The notes below the pieces were generated by a model that was given only the letters and a program-made list of their open reading frames with translations, was not told the origin of the DNA and did no database searches. A stretch of 64,000 nt of DNA, taken from Allopseudospirillum japonicum. Its GTDB lineage: Bacteria > Pseudomonadota > Gammaproteobacteria > Pseudomonadales > Halomonadaceae. Shown here piece by piece: positions 12,003 through 22,121 of this stretch (its first letter is position 1; each line of letters begins with the position of its first letter). The stretch spans positions 186,001 through 250,000 of the forward strand of contig NZ_FNYH01000003.1 in assembly GCF_900108915.1 (NCBI RefSeq), read 5' to 3'. The position numbers and the translations under genes are program-made.

Positions 12003-13568
12003 TTAAGAAGACAGGCGCTGTTGCAAACAAGTGACTAATTGCTGATTTGCCTTGGGCGCTTCCGTATCCACGTGCAAGGCATAAATTTCTTCTTCTGGGG
12101 TCAGAGGTTCTAACTGTGCTAGCTGCTGGTGTAGGACTTCTAAAGTTGCCTCAGAAGCTTCCCCTTTGCGCAGAGCACGCTTGCGAATACGTGCTTCCAA
12201 GATATCTAAGGGTGCTTGCAAGACAATCACTAACGCAGGCAACCCCAAGTTTTCAGCAACTTGGCGCATGGCATCTCTTTGCCAACGGCGCAGATGTGTC
12301 GCGTCTAAAGTCACACTATAGCCCGCTTGTAATAAAGCTTGTGCCGTTTGTGCTAAATGTGCGTAAGTTTTTTCTGTTGCTTCTTGCGTGTAAATGCCAG
12401 AGGCTAATGCAGAATGACTATTTGCATCAGCTGCTAAACCAAACAGGCGTTTACGTTCCACATCTGAACGTAAGCGAATTCCACCTAATTGCTGTAAAAC
12501 GTAGGCACTCAGTGTGCTTTTACCACTCCCTGCCACACCTAAAGTCAACAAAAGATAGGGACTTTTGAGTTCAGTATAGCTTTCTGCTAACTGGGCATAG
12601 CTACGATAATTAGCCAAAGCAGCAGCTTTTTGCGTATCGCTTGCTTGTGGGTCAGCTGCACAAAAAAGGTTAATTTTTGCTCTCACCATTGCCCGATAGG
12701 CTTTGTAGAAATCTAATAATGCTAATCCTTGATAATCTCCAGTCATTTCTAGGTAAGTATTCAAAAAGCTATGTGCATAAGCTTCTAGCCCTCGATCTTC
12801 CAAGTCCATAACGATAAAAGCAATTTCGCTCATGACATCAATCCAGCGAAATTCATCATTAAACTCAATACAATCAAAAAGTTTCACTTCATCATCAATC
12901 AAGGTCACATTGGCTAAGTGCACATCACCATGACATTCCCGCACAAAACCTTTTGCCAAGCGTTCTGCTAGCAAGGGCTGTAATCTTTGATATGTCTCTT
13001 GTGCCCAAGCGGCTAACTGTTGCATTTGCTGCTGGTCTTGCGCATCAGTTAATAAAGGCTCAATTTGCTGGAAATTTTGTAACATAGGTGCCCAGACTTG
13101 GGCTGGTGTACCTAATGTAAAACTTGCATCAGCACACGCAATTTTTTGATGGAAGTCTGCCAACTTGGTTGCCAGATCCTGCATGTGCCGTATTTCCAAC
13201 TCCCCCCTTGCCTGCACCTCATTAAGTACTTGCTTAGGATCAAATTGACGCATTTTTATAGCATATTCAAAAACTTGACGTGTATCCCCCAGCAAAGGTT
13301 GTGTGCAGGTACCAGAAATAGGTACCACCTTCAAGTAAAGCTCTGGTGCCAAACGCTGATTGAGCTTCACTTCCTGTTCACAAAAATAACGCCTTTGTTC
13401 CAAGCTAGAAAAATCCAAGAAGCCAAAATTCACCGGCTTTTTGATTTTGTAGGCGTATTCCCCTGTTAACACGACCCAAGAAATATGAGTTTCATAGACA
13501 TGAAACTCCTGAGTTGCGTGTGCATACACTTGTGAATTTTGCAAACTAGCGATTAACTCACTTGACAT
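12003..13568 (-). CDS. Bifunctional aminoglycoside phosphotransferase-like / P-loop kinase protein
   Basis: A two-domain protein of about 521 residues. The N-terminal half is an APH/choline-kinase fold: invariant lysines in YAYKIKKPVNFGFLDFS, the Brenner loop CHGDVHLANVTLI and the metal-binding Asp in LFDCIEFNDEFRW. The C-terminal third is a separate P-loop kinase with Walker A GVAGSGKST and zeta-toxin/gluconate-kinase-like features. Such fusions are common and usually annotated only as AAA family ATPase; the substrate is unknown and antibiotic resistance should not be assumed. The ATG at 13568 is preferred over the GTG at 13574 because AGAGG lies seven bases upstream of it. It borders the origin and is transcribed away from it. 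Confidence 0.85.
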   Translation of the reverse strand: MSSELIASLQNSQVYAHATQEFHVYETHISWVVLTGEYAYKIKKPVNFGFLDFSSLEQRRYFCEQEVKLNQRLAPELYLKVVPISGTCTQPLLGDTRQVFEYAIKMRQFDPKQVLNEVQARGELEIRHMQDLATKLADFHQKIACADASFTLGTPAQVWAPMLQNFQQIEPLLTDAQDQQQMQQLAAWAQETYQRLQPLLAERLAKGFVRECHGDVHLANVTLIDDEVKLFDCIEFNDEFRWIDVMSEIAFIVMDLEDRGLEAYAHSFLNTYLEMTGDYQGLALLDFYKAYRAMVRAKINLFCAADPQASDTQKAAALANYRSYAQLAESYTELKSPYLLLTLGVAGSGKSTLSAYVLQQLGGIRLRSDVERKRLFGLAADANSHSALASGIYTQEATEKTYAHLAQTAQALLQAGYSVTLDATHLRRWQRDAMRQVAENLGLPALVIVLQAPLDILEARIRKRALRKGEASEATLEVLHQQLAQLEPLTPEEEIYALHVDTEAPKANQQLVTCLQQRLSS

Positions 13569-13574
13569 GATCAC

Positions 13575-13925
13575 CCTCTGATTTTTCTGTGGTTAAAATA
13601 AAAATATCACTATATATCAATAGGATAGAATATAAAAGATGACTTGGACTTCCCTAAATTTGGCAGACATGAAAATGTGGATAAATCTGTGGATAACCCT
13701 GTTGATAACCTATGTATAACTCTGTGGATAAAAATAGATTTTTTACTCCTGTGGATAAGTCAGTCTTTTGTCCACAGGATATCCACAGGATATCCACAAG
13801 TTATTAACAGACTTATACACATAGCAAATATTTGTTTTATATACAAAAAAACTAGTTATGCACAGAATATTGCTTACCCTATAATAATAACAATAAAAAA
13901 GAAAAAGAGCTTATTATTATTAACC
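13575..13925. other. oriC: Chromosomal replication origin (oriC)
   Basis: A non-coding AT-rich region with a dense DnaA-box array. Perfect boxes (TTATCCACA on the minus strand) lie at 13676-13684, 13688-13696, 13723-13731 and 13750-13758. One-mismatch boxes lie at 13700-13708, 13768-13776, 13779-13787, 13790-13798, 13813-13821 and 13856-13864. Box orientation flips near 13760: the left group reads TGTGGATAA and the right group TNATCCACA-like. AT-rich tracts flank both sides (13593-13640, 13820-13925). Location beside mnmG/rsmG is the classical enterobacterial-type origin position. GATC sites are scarce, so Dam/SeqA-type control is not suggested. Confidence 0.9.
13881..13920. repeat. AT-rich trinucleotide tract with inverted repeat, candidate duplex-unwinding element
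   Basis: ATAATAATAA (13881-13890) is the perfect complement of TTATTATTAT (13911-13920), separated by an A-rich 20-mer. The TAA-TAA-TAA register resembles the DnaA-trio pattern described for bacterial unwinding elements and lies 16 bp beyond the last DnaA box. The pattern is seen directly; its function is inference. Confidence 0.5.
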
Positions 13926-14230
13926 AACCACTTCACGATGGCCAATCTCTACTCACAAAACAAGGACTACAAAAATCCTTTGTTGAATGCTTGTATGCAG
14001 TCGGGGACTAACCTAAAATCCACATCCAACAAACCAGAACCACAATGCTTAGTAACAAAAAGCACTTGATATTTTAGATTTCTTTAATGTAAAACTTTCC
14101 CTGCACTTACCCTACATATCTTCAAATACTTTTCCAAAAAAAGTAGCAAACCCTTGAATCAATTAAATTTTTGCTAAATTTATTAGCCAGCCAAATAAGT
14201 CGCAATAAACCAAAGTGGAGACTCAACAAG
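13926..14230 (+). promoter_or_regulatory. mnmG upstream region with candidate promoter
   Basis: About 300 bases with no convincing gene. A candidate sigma-70 promoter is TTGATA (14066-14071), 18-bp spacer, TAAAAC (14090-14095), which would transcribe mnmG away from oriC. Nothing else recognisable was seen. Confidence 0.4.
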
Positions 14231-16129
14231 GTGGATTATCCTAAGCATTTCGATGTTATCGTCATTGGTGGTGGTCATGCAGGTACTGAAGCTGCTTTGG
14301 CTAGCGCACGCATGGGATGCGAAACCCTGTTGCTTACTCACAACATAGAAACCTTGGGACAGATGTCTTGTAACCCAGCAATTGGTGGCATTGGCAAAAG
14401 TCACTTAGTGAAAGAGATCGATGCACTCGGTGGTGCAATGGCAAAAGCCACTGATCTAGCAGGGATTCAATTTAGAATTCTCAACAGCCGTAAAGGCCCT
14501 GCAGTACGTGCAACACGTGCTCAAGCCGATAGAGCACTTTACAAAGCTGCTATCCGTCATATGCTAGAAAATCAAGCACACCTAAGCTTATTCCAGCAGG
14601 CTGTTGATGACTTAATTGTTCAAAGCGATCAAGCGGTAGGCGTGGTAACCCAAGCAGGCATACGTTTTTTTGCTACCAGCATAGTGCTAACCACAGGTAC
14701 TTTCCTAGGGGGTGTAATTCACATAGGTTTACAGCAGCACTCAGGCGGACGTGCAGGTGATCCACCAGCAATCGCTTTAGCGCATAGATTACGTGAATTA
14801 CCTTTAGATGTTGGGCGCTTAAAAACAGGCACTCCACCTCGCATTGATGCTAAAAGTGTTAATTTCTCTGCGATGCAAGCACAACCTGGGGATACTCCCT
14901 TGCCAGTAATGTCTTTTCTTGGACACCCAGAACAGCATCCAGAACAAGTCCATTGCTACATCACACATACCAATGCGCAAACGCATGAGATTATTCGCAC
15001 TAATCTAGACCGCTCACCCATGTACTCTGGAGTGATCGAAGGTATAGGACCTAGATACTGCCCCTCTATTGAAGACAAGATTCACAGATTTGCTGATAAG
15101 GAATCACATCAGGTATTTATCGAACCTGAAGGCTTAAATACGCACGAGCTTTATCCAAATGGTATCTCTACTTCCTTACCTTTCGATGTACAGCTTGCAT
15201 TGGTACGTTCTATTTGTGGCATGGAGCAAGCGCATATCACACGTCCAGGGTATGCCATTGAGTATGATTATTTTAATCCACAAGGTTTAACTACCAGTCT
15301 AGAAAGCAAACATATCCACAACCTGTTTTTTGCTGGTCAAATCAATGGTACAACCGGTTACGAAGAGGCCGGTGCTCAAGGCCTACTAGCAGGCCTTAAT
15401 GCCGGTTTAAGAGCACAAGACAAGGCACTTTGGTCACCTCGCCGTGATGAGGCTTATATTGGTGTTCTCGTAGATGATTTGATTACTTTAGGTACTTCTG
15501 AACCTTATCGCATGTTTACTTCACGTGCGGAACACCGTCTAGTGTTGCGTGAAGACAATGCAGATTTGCGTCTGACTGAACAAGGCTATCGGTTAGGTTT
15601 AGTGGATGAAACACGTTGGGCGGCATTTTGTAAAAAACGCGAAAGCATCGAGTGTGAAAGCGCGCGCTTAAAAGCCACTTGGATCCAACCACAAAGCCAG
15701 CAGGCACAAGCTTTACAAGAACTCACTCAAGAAAAGATTCAGCGCCCAACAAATTTATTAGACTTACTTAAACGTCCTGAAGTCGAATTCAAACACTTAC
15801 AAGCACTGGATGAATTAAGTCAAACCATAGCACCACAAGTTAGCGAACAAGTCCAAATCCAAGTGAAATACGCAGGTTATATCAAACGCCAATATGAAGA
15901 GATTGATAAACTGCGTCGTCACGAAAATACACCCTTGGCGGTAGACTTTAATTATCAACAGGTTGATGGGCTTTCTAATGAGATTAAACAAAAGCTCAGC
16001 CATATACGCCCAAGTAGTCTAGCCCAAGCAGCACGCATTCCAGGAGTGACCCCAGCTGCTATCTCTATGCTTTTGATTTACATGAAGAAGCACAAGATGA
16101 CTACCGTATCTTCAGCAGGTCAAATTTAA
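14231..16129 (+). CDS. mnmG: tRNA uridine-5-carboxymethylaminomethyl modification enzyme MnmG (GidA)
   Basis: FAD-dependent subunit of the MnmE-MnmG complex that makes (c)mnm5U34 in tRNA wobble positions. The dinucleotide-binding motif is [19 protein letters not shown] at the N-terminus; the C-terminal helical MnmE-binding domain is complete ([21 protein letters not shown]). The preferred start is the GTG at 14231 ([15 protein letters not shown], 632 residues, E. coli 629). The upstream TTG at 14171 would add 20 residues without family support, while GTGGAG lies ten bases before the GTG. Its TAA overlaps the rsmG ATG (TAATG). Confidence 0.95.
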   Translation: MDYPKHFDVIVIGGGHAGTEAALASARMGCETLLLTHNIETLGQMSCNPAIGGIGKSHLVKEIDALGGAMAKATDLAGIQFRILNSRKGPAVRATRAQADRALYKAAIRHMLENQAHLSLFQQAVDDLIVQSDQAVGVVTQAGIRFFATSIVLTTGTFLGGVIHIGLQQHSGGRAGDPPAIALAHRLRELPLDVGRLKTGTPPRIDAKSVNFSAMQAQPGDTPLPVMSFLGHPEQHPEQVHCYITHTNAQTHEIIRTNLDRSPMYSGVIEGIGPRYCPSIEDKIHRFADKESHQVFIEPEGLNTHELYPNGISTSLPFDVQLALVRSICGMEQAHITRPGYAIEYDYFNPQGLTTSLESKHIHNLFFAGQINGTTGYEEAGAQGLLAGLNAGLRAQDKALWSPRRDEAYIGVLVDDLITLGTSEPYRMFTSRAEHRLVLREDNADLRLTEQGYRLGLVDETRWAAFCKKRESIECESARLKATWIQPQSQQAQALQELTQEKIQRPTNLLDLLKRPEVEFKHLQALDELSQTIAPQVSEQVQIQVKYAGYIKRQYEEIDKLRRHENTPLAVDFNYQQVDGLSNEIKQKLSHIRPSSLAQAARIPGVTPAAISMLLIYMKKHKMTTVSSAGQI

Positions 16130-16761
16130 TGTCAAGTCGTGTTGAGCAAGCCTTATCTACAGGGCTAAACGAATTATCCTTATCTCTATCAGCACAGCAG
16201 CAAGCAAGCTTATTGGAATACATCAGCTTGCTACAGAAATGGAACCGGACCTACAATTTAACTGCAGTTCGAGATCCGGTTGAAATGGTTTCGAAACATA
16301 TCTTAGACAGTTTGAGTGTACTAAAGCATTTAGACCCTGAGCAGCCCTTACTGGACGTAGGCTCTGGTGCAGGTTTACCGGGTATTCCTCTTGCCATTTG
16401 TTATCCAAACTGGCCTATTAGCTTGCTAGACACCAATGGCAAAAAGTCTCGCTTTCAATTTCAAGCTTGCGCACATTTGGGGTTAACACAAGTTGCAGTG
16501 ATTCATACTCGTGTTGAGAATTTTCAGCCATCAATCTTATTTCCACAAATCATTAGCCGTGCTTTCAGCAGCTTACAAGACATGCTGAGATGGACAGAGC
16601 ATTTGCTTGCAGAAAAAGGCACTTGGTGGGCAATGAAAGGCACATATCCACAGGAAGAACTGCAAGCATTGGATAGCAAATATCAACTTTTGCAGACTTG
16701 CTCCTTACAAGTCCCCCAGCTTGAAGGCGAACGCCATTTACTCCAATTAGCACCTAGCTAA
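16129..16761 (+). CDS. rsmG: 16S rRNA (guanine-527-N7)-methyltransferase RsmG (GidB)
   Basis: A 210-residue class I SAM methyltransferase with motif LLDVGSGAGLPGIPLAI. It methylates G527 of 16S rRNA; loss in other bacteria gives low-level streptomycin resistance. It starts one base inside the mnmG stop codon (TAATG), so the two are translationally coupled. At its own 3' end another TAATG begins a five-codon minicistron that runs into parB, where parA would normally lie. Confidence 0.96.
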   Translation: MSSRVEQALSTGLNELSLSLSAQQQASLLEYISLLQKWNRTYNLTAVRDPVEMVSKHILDSLSVLKHLDPEQPLLDVGSGAGLPGIPLAICYPNWPISLLDTNGKKSRFQFQACAHLGLTQVAVIHTRVENFQPSILFPQIISRAFSSLQDMLRWTEHLLAEKGTWWAMKGTYPQEELQALDSKYQLLQTCSLQVPQLEGERHLLQLAPS

Positions 16762-16778
16762 TGTTGTCATCAAGATGA
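16761..16778 (+). other. Five-codon minicistron between rsmG and parB, at the expected parA position
   Basis: ATGTTGTCATCAAGATGA encodes MLSSR and stops. Its ATG overlaps the rsmG stop (TAATG) and its TGA overlaps the parB ATG (ATGA). Most bacteria with rsmG and parB here have a full parA of roughly 255-290 codons between them. The structure looks either like a translational-coupling leader or like the scar of an internal parA deletion; the sequence alone cannot decide. Confidence 0.5.
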
Positions 16779-17599
16779 AAGACCCACAGCCTGTACCAGC
16801 ATCTGCAAAAAGTGGCCGCTTGCAGTATTTGCCTATTGCAGCGATTCAACCGAATCCACAACAACCACGCCAAGAGATTCACCCGCAAGCTTTGCAAGAA
16901 TTAGCGGCTTCTTTGCAAGCACAGGGGATCTTGCAACCTCTAGTAGTAACATCTTTGCCTGCAACATCGGATACGGCACAAAAATACCAACTTATTGCAG
17001 GTGAAAGGCGGTGGCGTGCTGCTCAATATTTGGGGTGGCAATCTGTGCCTGTACTGATTCGTGAGGCACAGCAAGATCAAATACTTGCACTTGCACTCAT
17101 TGAAAATATTCAGCGGGAAGCCCTGAATCCGGTAGAAGAAGCGCAAGCTTTGAAGCGCTTACAAGAAGAATATCAATATTCGCAACAGCAAATTGCCGAT
17201 GCGATCGGGCGTTCTCGTAGCACGGTTGCCAATTTATTACGTTTGTTAAAATTACCCCGTCCTGTGTTAGAGTGGCTTACCATAGGGGCTTTAGACCAAG
17301 GCCATGCACGTGCTTTACTTGCTTTACCAAAAGAACAGCAAATCGCTGGAGCACGTGAAGTGATTGATAAATCTTTGTCAGTTCGTCAGACAGAAGCTCT
17401 AGTAAAACGCTGGTTACAACAACTGCCACAGCCTAAAACCCATGTGCAAGATCAAGATTTACTCCAGCTACAAGCACACTTAAGTGAATACTTGGGTACA
17501 CCTGTGGATATCAAGCACACTAAGCAAGGCCAAGGGCGTCTAGTGATTCACTATGCCTCCTTACATATGCTTGATCATATTCTTAAATGTCTTAGATGA
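16775..17599 (+). CDS. parB: Chromosome-partitioning protein ParB (lacking the N-terminal ParA-contact motif)
   Basis: ParB/Spo0J CTPase and centromere-binding protein of 274 residues. The N-terminal CTP-binding domain carries LPIAAIQPNPQQPRQEI, AGERRWRAAQ and ENIQREALNPVEEAQAL. The helix-turn-helix parS-reading region follows (YSQQQIADAIGRSRSTVANLLRLL cut as IADAIGRSRSTVANLLRLL), then the Noc/ParB-type region LSVRQTEALV and a C-terminal dimer domain. The usual basic N-terminal RGLGRGL-type stretch that stimulates ParA is absent: the protein opens MKDPQPVPASAKSGR. That fits the missing parA next door. A parS-like site lies in recF. Confidence 0.93.
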   Translation: MKDPQPVPASAKSGRLQYLPIAAIQPNPQQPRQEIHPQALQELAASLQAQGILQPLVVTSLPATSDTAQKYQLIAGERRWRAAQYLGWQSVPVLIREAQQDQILALALIENIQREALNPVEEAQALKRLQEEYQYSQQQIADAIGRSRSTVANLLRLLKLPRPVLEWLTIGALDQGHARALLALPKEQQIAGAREVIDKSLSVRQTEALVKRWLQQLPQPKTHVQDQDLLQLQAHLSEYLGTPVDIKHTKQGQGRLVIHYASLHMLDHILKCLR

Positions 17600-17600
17600 G

Positions 17601-17639
17601 CCAAAAGTGTGCTTACCTGATAGACTTGCACTCTTTTGG
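17601..17639 (+). terminator. Hairpin after parB
   Basis: CCAAAAGTGTGC (17601-17612) pairs with GCACTCTTTTGG (17628-17639) with one mismatch and a 15-nt loop, starting two bases after the parB stop. There is no U-tract, so it may be a weak or factor-assisted terminator or a 3'-end stabiliser. Confidence 0.45.
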
Positions 17640-17694
17640 AGAGATCTTTATATTGCACCTTGGTCTTAATTGAGCAAATGAAGACCTGTATATG

Positions 17695-17723
17695 TTGAAT
17701 GCCTAGAGCAATGTCAATATAAT
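17695..17723 (+). promoter_or_regulatory. Sigma-70 promoter of the atp operon
   Basis: TTGAAT (17695-17700), exact 17-bp spacer, perfect TATAAT (17718-17723). It lies about 60 bases before atpI, after the parB hairpin, and is the best promoter match in the window. Confidence 0.75.
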
Positions 17724-17787
17724 CCAGCGAGTTTTTGTGTGAGTCTAATCCTTAAAACTCTACATCCTGTTGATTGACGAGGCGCAT

Positions 17788-18198
17788 TTGATTAGTAAGC
17801 CAAGGCCAACAAAAACGTATCCTAGTGCAAGGATACAAGGCCCTAAAGTCATGCGTGTCATTGGGTTGCAGCTTTTAGGGAGTATAAGTCTTGCTTGTGT
17901 GGGTTGGGCGTTAGGCGATCTGGTTATTGCTTACTCTTTGCTTACAGGTGGGTTAGTTTGTGCCTTGCCCAATTTAGTCTTTGCATGGATGGCGTTTCGT
18001 TTTCAAGGTGCGCGTGCTGCCAAACGCGTAGTGAATGCCTTCTACAAAGCAGAAATGTTGAAGTTTGGTTTGACGGTCGTACTCTTTGCTGGAGTCTTCG
18101 CCTTAGTGCGCCCCTTAAACCCAATTTTCTTCTTCGTCGCTTATGTTGCAGTTCAAGCGTTACACTGGTTATCCCCTTGGATAATTAAGGTACGTTAG
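17788..18198 (+). CDS. atpI: ATP synthase subunit I (AtpI)
   Basis: A small hydrophobic protein with four predicted membrane segments (VIGLQLLGSISLACVGW, VIAYSLLTGGLVCALPNL, LKFGLTVVLFAGVFALV, IFFFVAYVAVQAL). AtpI is a non-structural helper for c-ring assembly and is the usual first gene of proteobacterial atp operons. Start choice is uncertain: TTG at 17788 has GAGG five bases upstream and gives 136 residues; TTG at 17770 and ATG at 17851 are alternatives in the same frame. Divergent sequence is normal for this family; the call rests on hydropathy, size and position. Confidence 0.85.
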   Translation: MISKPRPTKTYPSARIQGPKVMRVIGLQLLGSISLACVGWALGDLVIAYSLLTGGLVCALPNLVFAWMAFRFQGARAAKRVVNAFYKAEMLKFGLTVVLFAGVFALVRPLNPIFFFVAYVAVQALHWLSPWIIKVR

Positions 18199-18223
18199 CT
18201 GCACAAATAAAAATTGAGGCTGA

Positions 18224-19051
<828 letters not shown>

Positions 19052-19059
19052 GATTTACT

Positions 19060-19091
19060 CCCTAGATGCGTCAGCTTATACACATCTAGGG
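19060..19091 (+). promoter_or_regulatory. Intercistronic hairpin between atpB and atpE
   Basis: CCCTAGATG (19060-19068) pairs perfectly with CATCTAGGG (19083-19091), loop of 14 nt. No U-run follows. A position just before the c-subunit gene suggests mRNA processing or stability that favours extra c-subunit synthesis (inference; E. coli uses an atpB-atpE intercistronic element for this). Confidence 0.5.
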
Positions 19092-19136
19092 TTCATTTTG
19101 CGGTAATTTAAACTTTAACCTTCAACTCAAACTTAA

Positions 19137-19406
<270 letters not shown>

Positions 19407-19467
19407 TTCTAGGTTACCTTGGGAACCGAAAATCTAACCACAAACTGAATAAGCGAGAGGTGCTGGC

Positions 19468-19938
19468 GTGAATCTGAATTTGACACTGATCGGCCAAGCC
19501 ATCGCGTTCGCGATTTTCGTCTGGTTCTGCATGAAGTACGTATGGCCGCCTGTAACTGAGGCCATGCGTGCGCGCCAGAAGAAAATAGCTGATGGCTTAG
19601 ACGCAGCAAGCCGTGCTTCACGCGATCTGGAATTGGCACAAGAAAAAGCCTCCCAGACATTACGTGAAAGCAAAGAGCAAGCTGCTCAAATCATAGAGCA
19701 AGCGAATAAGCGGGCTAACCAGATCATAGAAGAAGCTAAGGACCAAGCACGTGAAGAAGGCGAGCGCCTAATCACTGCAGCCAAGGCAGAAATCGACCAA
19801 GAAGTTAACCGAGCTAAAGAGCAACTTCGTGCTCAAGTTGCTCTGTTAGCGGTTCGCGGGGCGGAGCAGATCTTGGAAGCCTCTATTGATGAAAAAGCCC
19901 ACAGCGAGTTGGTCAACAAACTTGCCGCTGAGCTTTAA
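19468..19938 (+). CDS. atpF: F0F1 ATP synthase subunit b
   Basis: Peripheral stalk subunit of 156 residues: one N-terminal membrane helix ([20 protein letters not shown]) followed by a long charged coiled coil rich in Ala, Glu, Lys and Gln. It dimerises and links subunit a to delta/alpha. The start is a GTG with GAGAGG seven bases upstream, where no nearer ATG exists. A single b gene is present, not the b/b' pair of photosynthetic lineages. Confidence 0.97.
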   Translation: MNLNLTLIGQAIAFAIFVWFCMKYVWPPVTEAMRARQKKIADGLDAASRASRDLELAQEKASQTLRESKEQAAQIIEQANKRANQIIEEAKDQAREEGERLITAAKAEIDQEVNRAKEQLRAQVALLAVRGAEQILEASIDEKAHSELVNKLAAEL

Positions 19939-19950
19939 GCGAGGTGACCA

Positions 19951-20487
19951 ATGGCTGAAACAACGACTGTTGCCCGGCCTTATGCAAAAGCCGCGTTTGA
20001 ATTTGCTTTAAGTCAGGGAAAACTCAACGACTGGTCTAAGATGCTGTCGGCAGTTGCCGCAGCAGCAGATCAGGGTGAGGTCAAACAGCTCCTACTTAAT
20101 CCTGCTTTGACCAGCGCGCAAAAAGCAGAAGTACTGCTAGAAATTTGCCAATCCTCACTGGATGAAAGTGTACGTCATTTCGTACTTGCCTTAAGTGAGA
20201 ATGGGCGTTTGCCATTGATCCCGGTAATTGCTGAACTGTATGAAGCCTTGAGGGCTGAGCAGGAGCAAACTGTCGATGTGGTGGTGACTTCTGCTTATCC
20301 TCTGGACGAGCAGCAGCAAAACAAACTGGCGCAGGCTTTGCGTAAGCGGCTAAACCGGGAAGTGAACCTAAGTACACACGAAGATAAAAGTCTTATCGGC
20401 GGTATCATTATCCGCGCCGGAGACTTGGTGATTGACGGTTCAGTCCGCGGCAAGCTAGCTAAACTGGCCGAAGCGTTGAAATCCTGA
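19951..20487 (+). CDS. atpH: F0F1 ATP synthase subunit delta
   Basis: A 178-residue subunit that caps the alpha3-beta3 head and binds the b stalk. It opens with the typical [14 protein letters not shown] and ends with the conserved [20 protein letters not shown] segment. It follows atpF after 12 bases and precedes atpA by 16 bases, within the operon. Confidence 0.97.
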   Translation: MAETTTVARPYAKAAFEFALSQGKLNDWSKMLSAVAAAADQGEVKQLLLNPALTSAQKAEVLLEICQSSLDESVRHFVLALSENGRLPLIPVIAELYEALRAEQEQTVDVVVTSAYPLDEQQQNKLAQALRKRLNREVNLSTHEDKSLIGGIIIRAGDLVIDGSVRGKLAKLAEALKS

Positions 20488-20503
20488 TTTTGAGGGACAT
20501 GGC

Positions 20504-22048
20504 ATGCAGCAACTGAATCCATCCGAGATCAGCGAAATTATTAAGAAGCGCATCGAAAAACTCGATGTGACTTCTGAAGCCCGTAATGAGGGCACTATCG
20601 TTAGCGTATCTGATGGTATCGTACAGATCCACGGCCTAGCTGACGTAATGTATGGTGAAATGATCGAGTTTGAGGGCGGCCTTTTTGGTATGGCGCTTAA
20701 CCTCGAGCGTGATTCTGTCGGTGCAGTTATCTTAGGCGATTATTTAGGTCTTCAAGAAGGCCAAACGGCTAAGTGTACCGGTCGTATCTTAGAAGTACCC
20801 GTAGGTCCTGCGCTAAAAGGTCGTGTAGTAGATGCCTTAGGTAACCCTATCGACGGCAAAGGTCCTATTAACGCAGACGAAACTGATGCGATTGAAAAAG
20901 TCGCACCAGGTGTTATCTGGCGTAAGTCTGTTGATCAACCTGTACAAACAGGTTACAAGGCAGTTGACGCCATGGTACCTATCGGTCGCGGTCAGCGTGA
21001 GTTGATCATCGGTGACCGTCAAACGGGTAAAACCGCTTTGGCTGTTGACGCGATTATCAACCAAAAAGACAGCGGCGTGATCTGTGTTTATGTCGCTATC
21101 GGTCAAAAGCAATCTACTATTGCTAACGTAGTACGCAAGCTCGAAGAGCATGGCGCTATGGATCACACCATTATCGTGGCCGCTGGTGCTTCTGATCCTG
21201 CATCTATGCAGTTCTTAGCGCCTTATGCTGGCTGTACTATGGGTGAGTACTTCCGTGACCGTGGTCAAGATGCTTTGATTATCTATGACGATTTAACCAA
21301 GCAAGCTTGGGCTTATCGTCAGATTTCTTTGCTTCTACGTCGTCCGCCTGGTCGTGAAGCTTATCCTGGTGACGTTTTCTATCTCCACTCACGTTTGCTT
21401 GAGCGTGCATCACGCGTAAGTGCTGAGTATGTAGAGAAGTTCACCAATGGTGAAGTCAAAGGTCAAACCGGTTCTTTAACAGCACTGCCTATTATCGAAA
21501 CTCAAGGTGGTGACGTTTCCGCGTTCGTACCTACTAACGTAATTTCGATCACTGACGGTCAGATCTTCCTCGAAACCAACCTTTTCAACGCAGGTATCCG
21601 TCCTGCAATGAACGCAGGTATTTCGGTGTCTCGTGTAGGGGGCGCAGCTCAGACTAAAATCATCAAGAAACTTGGTGGTGGTATCCGTCTAGCACTTGCC
21701 CAGTACCGTGAACTGGCAGCCTTCTCTCAGTTCGCCTCTGACCTTGATGATGCAACCCGTAAGCAGTTGGAGCATGGCCAACGTGTTACTGAGCTGATGA
21801 AGCAAAAGCAATACGCGCCTTTATCCATTGCTGAAATGGGTCTGAGTCTGTACGCAGCGAACGAAGGTCACCTCGATGATATCCCTGTAAGCAAAGTGGG
21901 TGAGTTTGAAGCAGCTTTACATTCCTACATGAATAGTGAGTGTGCAGAGCTGATGAAAACCATCAACGCAAGCGGCGACTACAATGGTGAAATCGAGGCC
22001 GGCCTCAAAGCTGGTATTGAGCAATTTAAGGCTACTCAAACTTGGTAG
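20504..22048 (+). CDS. atpA: F0F1 ATP synthase subunit alpha
   Basis: A 514-residue non-catalytic nucleotide-binding subunit. P-loop GDRQTGKT, the [21 protein letters not shown] region with Walker B, and the arginine-finger region ([20 protein letters not shown]) are all present. Length and colinearity with other gammaproteobacterial AtpA are normal. Codon use looks more biased than in flanking genes, as expected for a highly expressed protein. Confidence 0.99.
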   Translation: MQQLNPSEISEIIKKRIEKLDVTSEARNEGTIVSVSDGIVQIHGLADVMYGEMIEFEGGLFGMALNLERDSVGAVILGDYLGLQEGQTAKCTGRILEVPVGPALKGRVVDALGNPIDGKGPINADETDAIEKVAPGVIWRKSVDQPVQTGYKAVDAMVPIGRGQRELIIGDRQTGKTALAVDAIINQKDSGVICVYVAIGQKQSTIANVVRKLEEHGAMDHTIIVAAGASDPASMQFLAPYAGCTMGEYFRDRGQDALIIYDDLTKQAWAYRQISLLLRRPPGREAYPGDVFYLHSRLLERASRVSAEYVEKFTNGEVKGQTGSLTALPIIETQGGDVSAFVPTNVISITDGQIFLETNLFNAGIRPAMNAGISVSRVGGAAQTKIIKKLGGGIRLALAQYRELAAFSQFASDLDDATRKQLEHGQRVTELMKQKQYAPLSIAEMGLSLYAANEGHLDDIPVSKVGEFEAALHSYMNSECAELMKTINASGDYNGEIEAGLKAGIEQFKATQTW

Positions 22049-22121
22049 CGAGTTAGGCTCGTCGTATGGCGGGCCTAAGTCTTGACACCAATTACGAGTA
22101 GGCGGACAAGGCAGAAGCGCT

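Noticed and set aside
12047..12568. 173-codon plus-strand frame
   Set aside because: Antisense to the conserved C-terminal P-loop kinase domain; no ribosome site and low-complexity composition typical of a shadow frame.
12003..13568. Antibiotic resistance gene because of the aminoglycoside phosphotransferase-like domain
   Set aside because: The APH fold is shared by many small-molecule kinases, and the fusion to a second kinase is a common chromosomal family with no shown resistance role.
13644..14069. 141-codon plus-strand open frame inside oriC
   Set aside because: It reads through the DnaA-box array, giving repeated VDN-type residues from the box repeats. There is no ribosome site or family resemblance.
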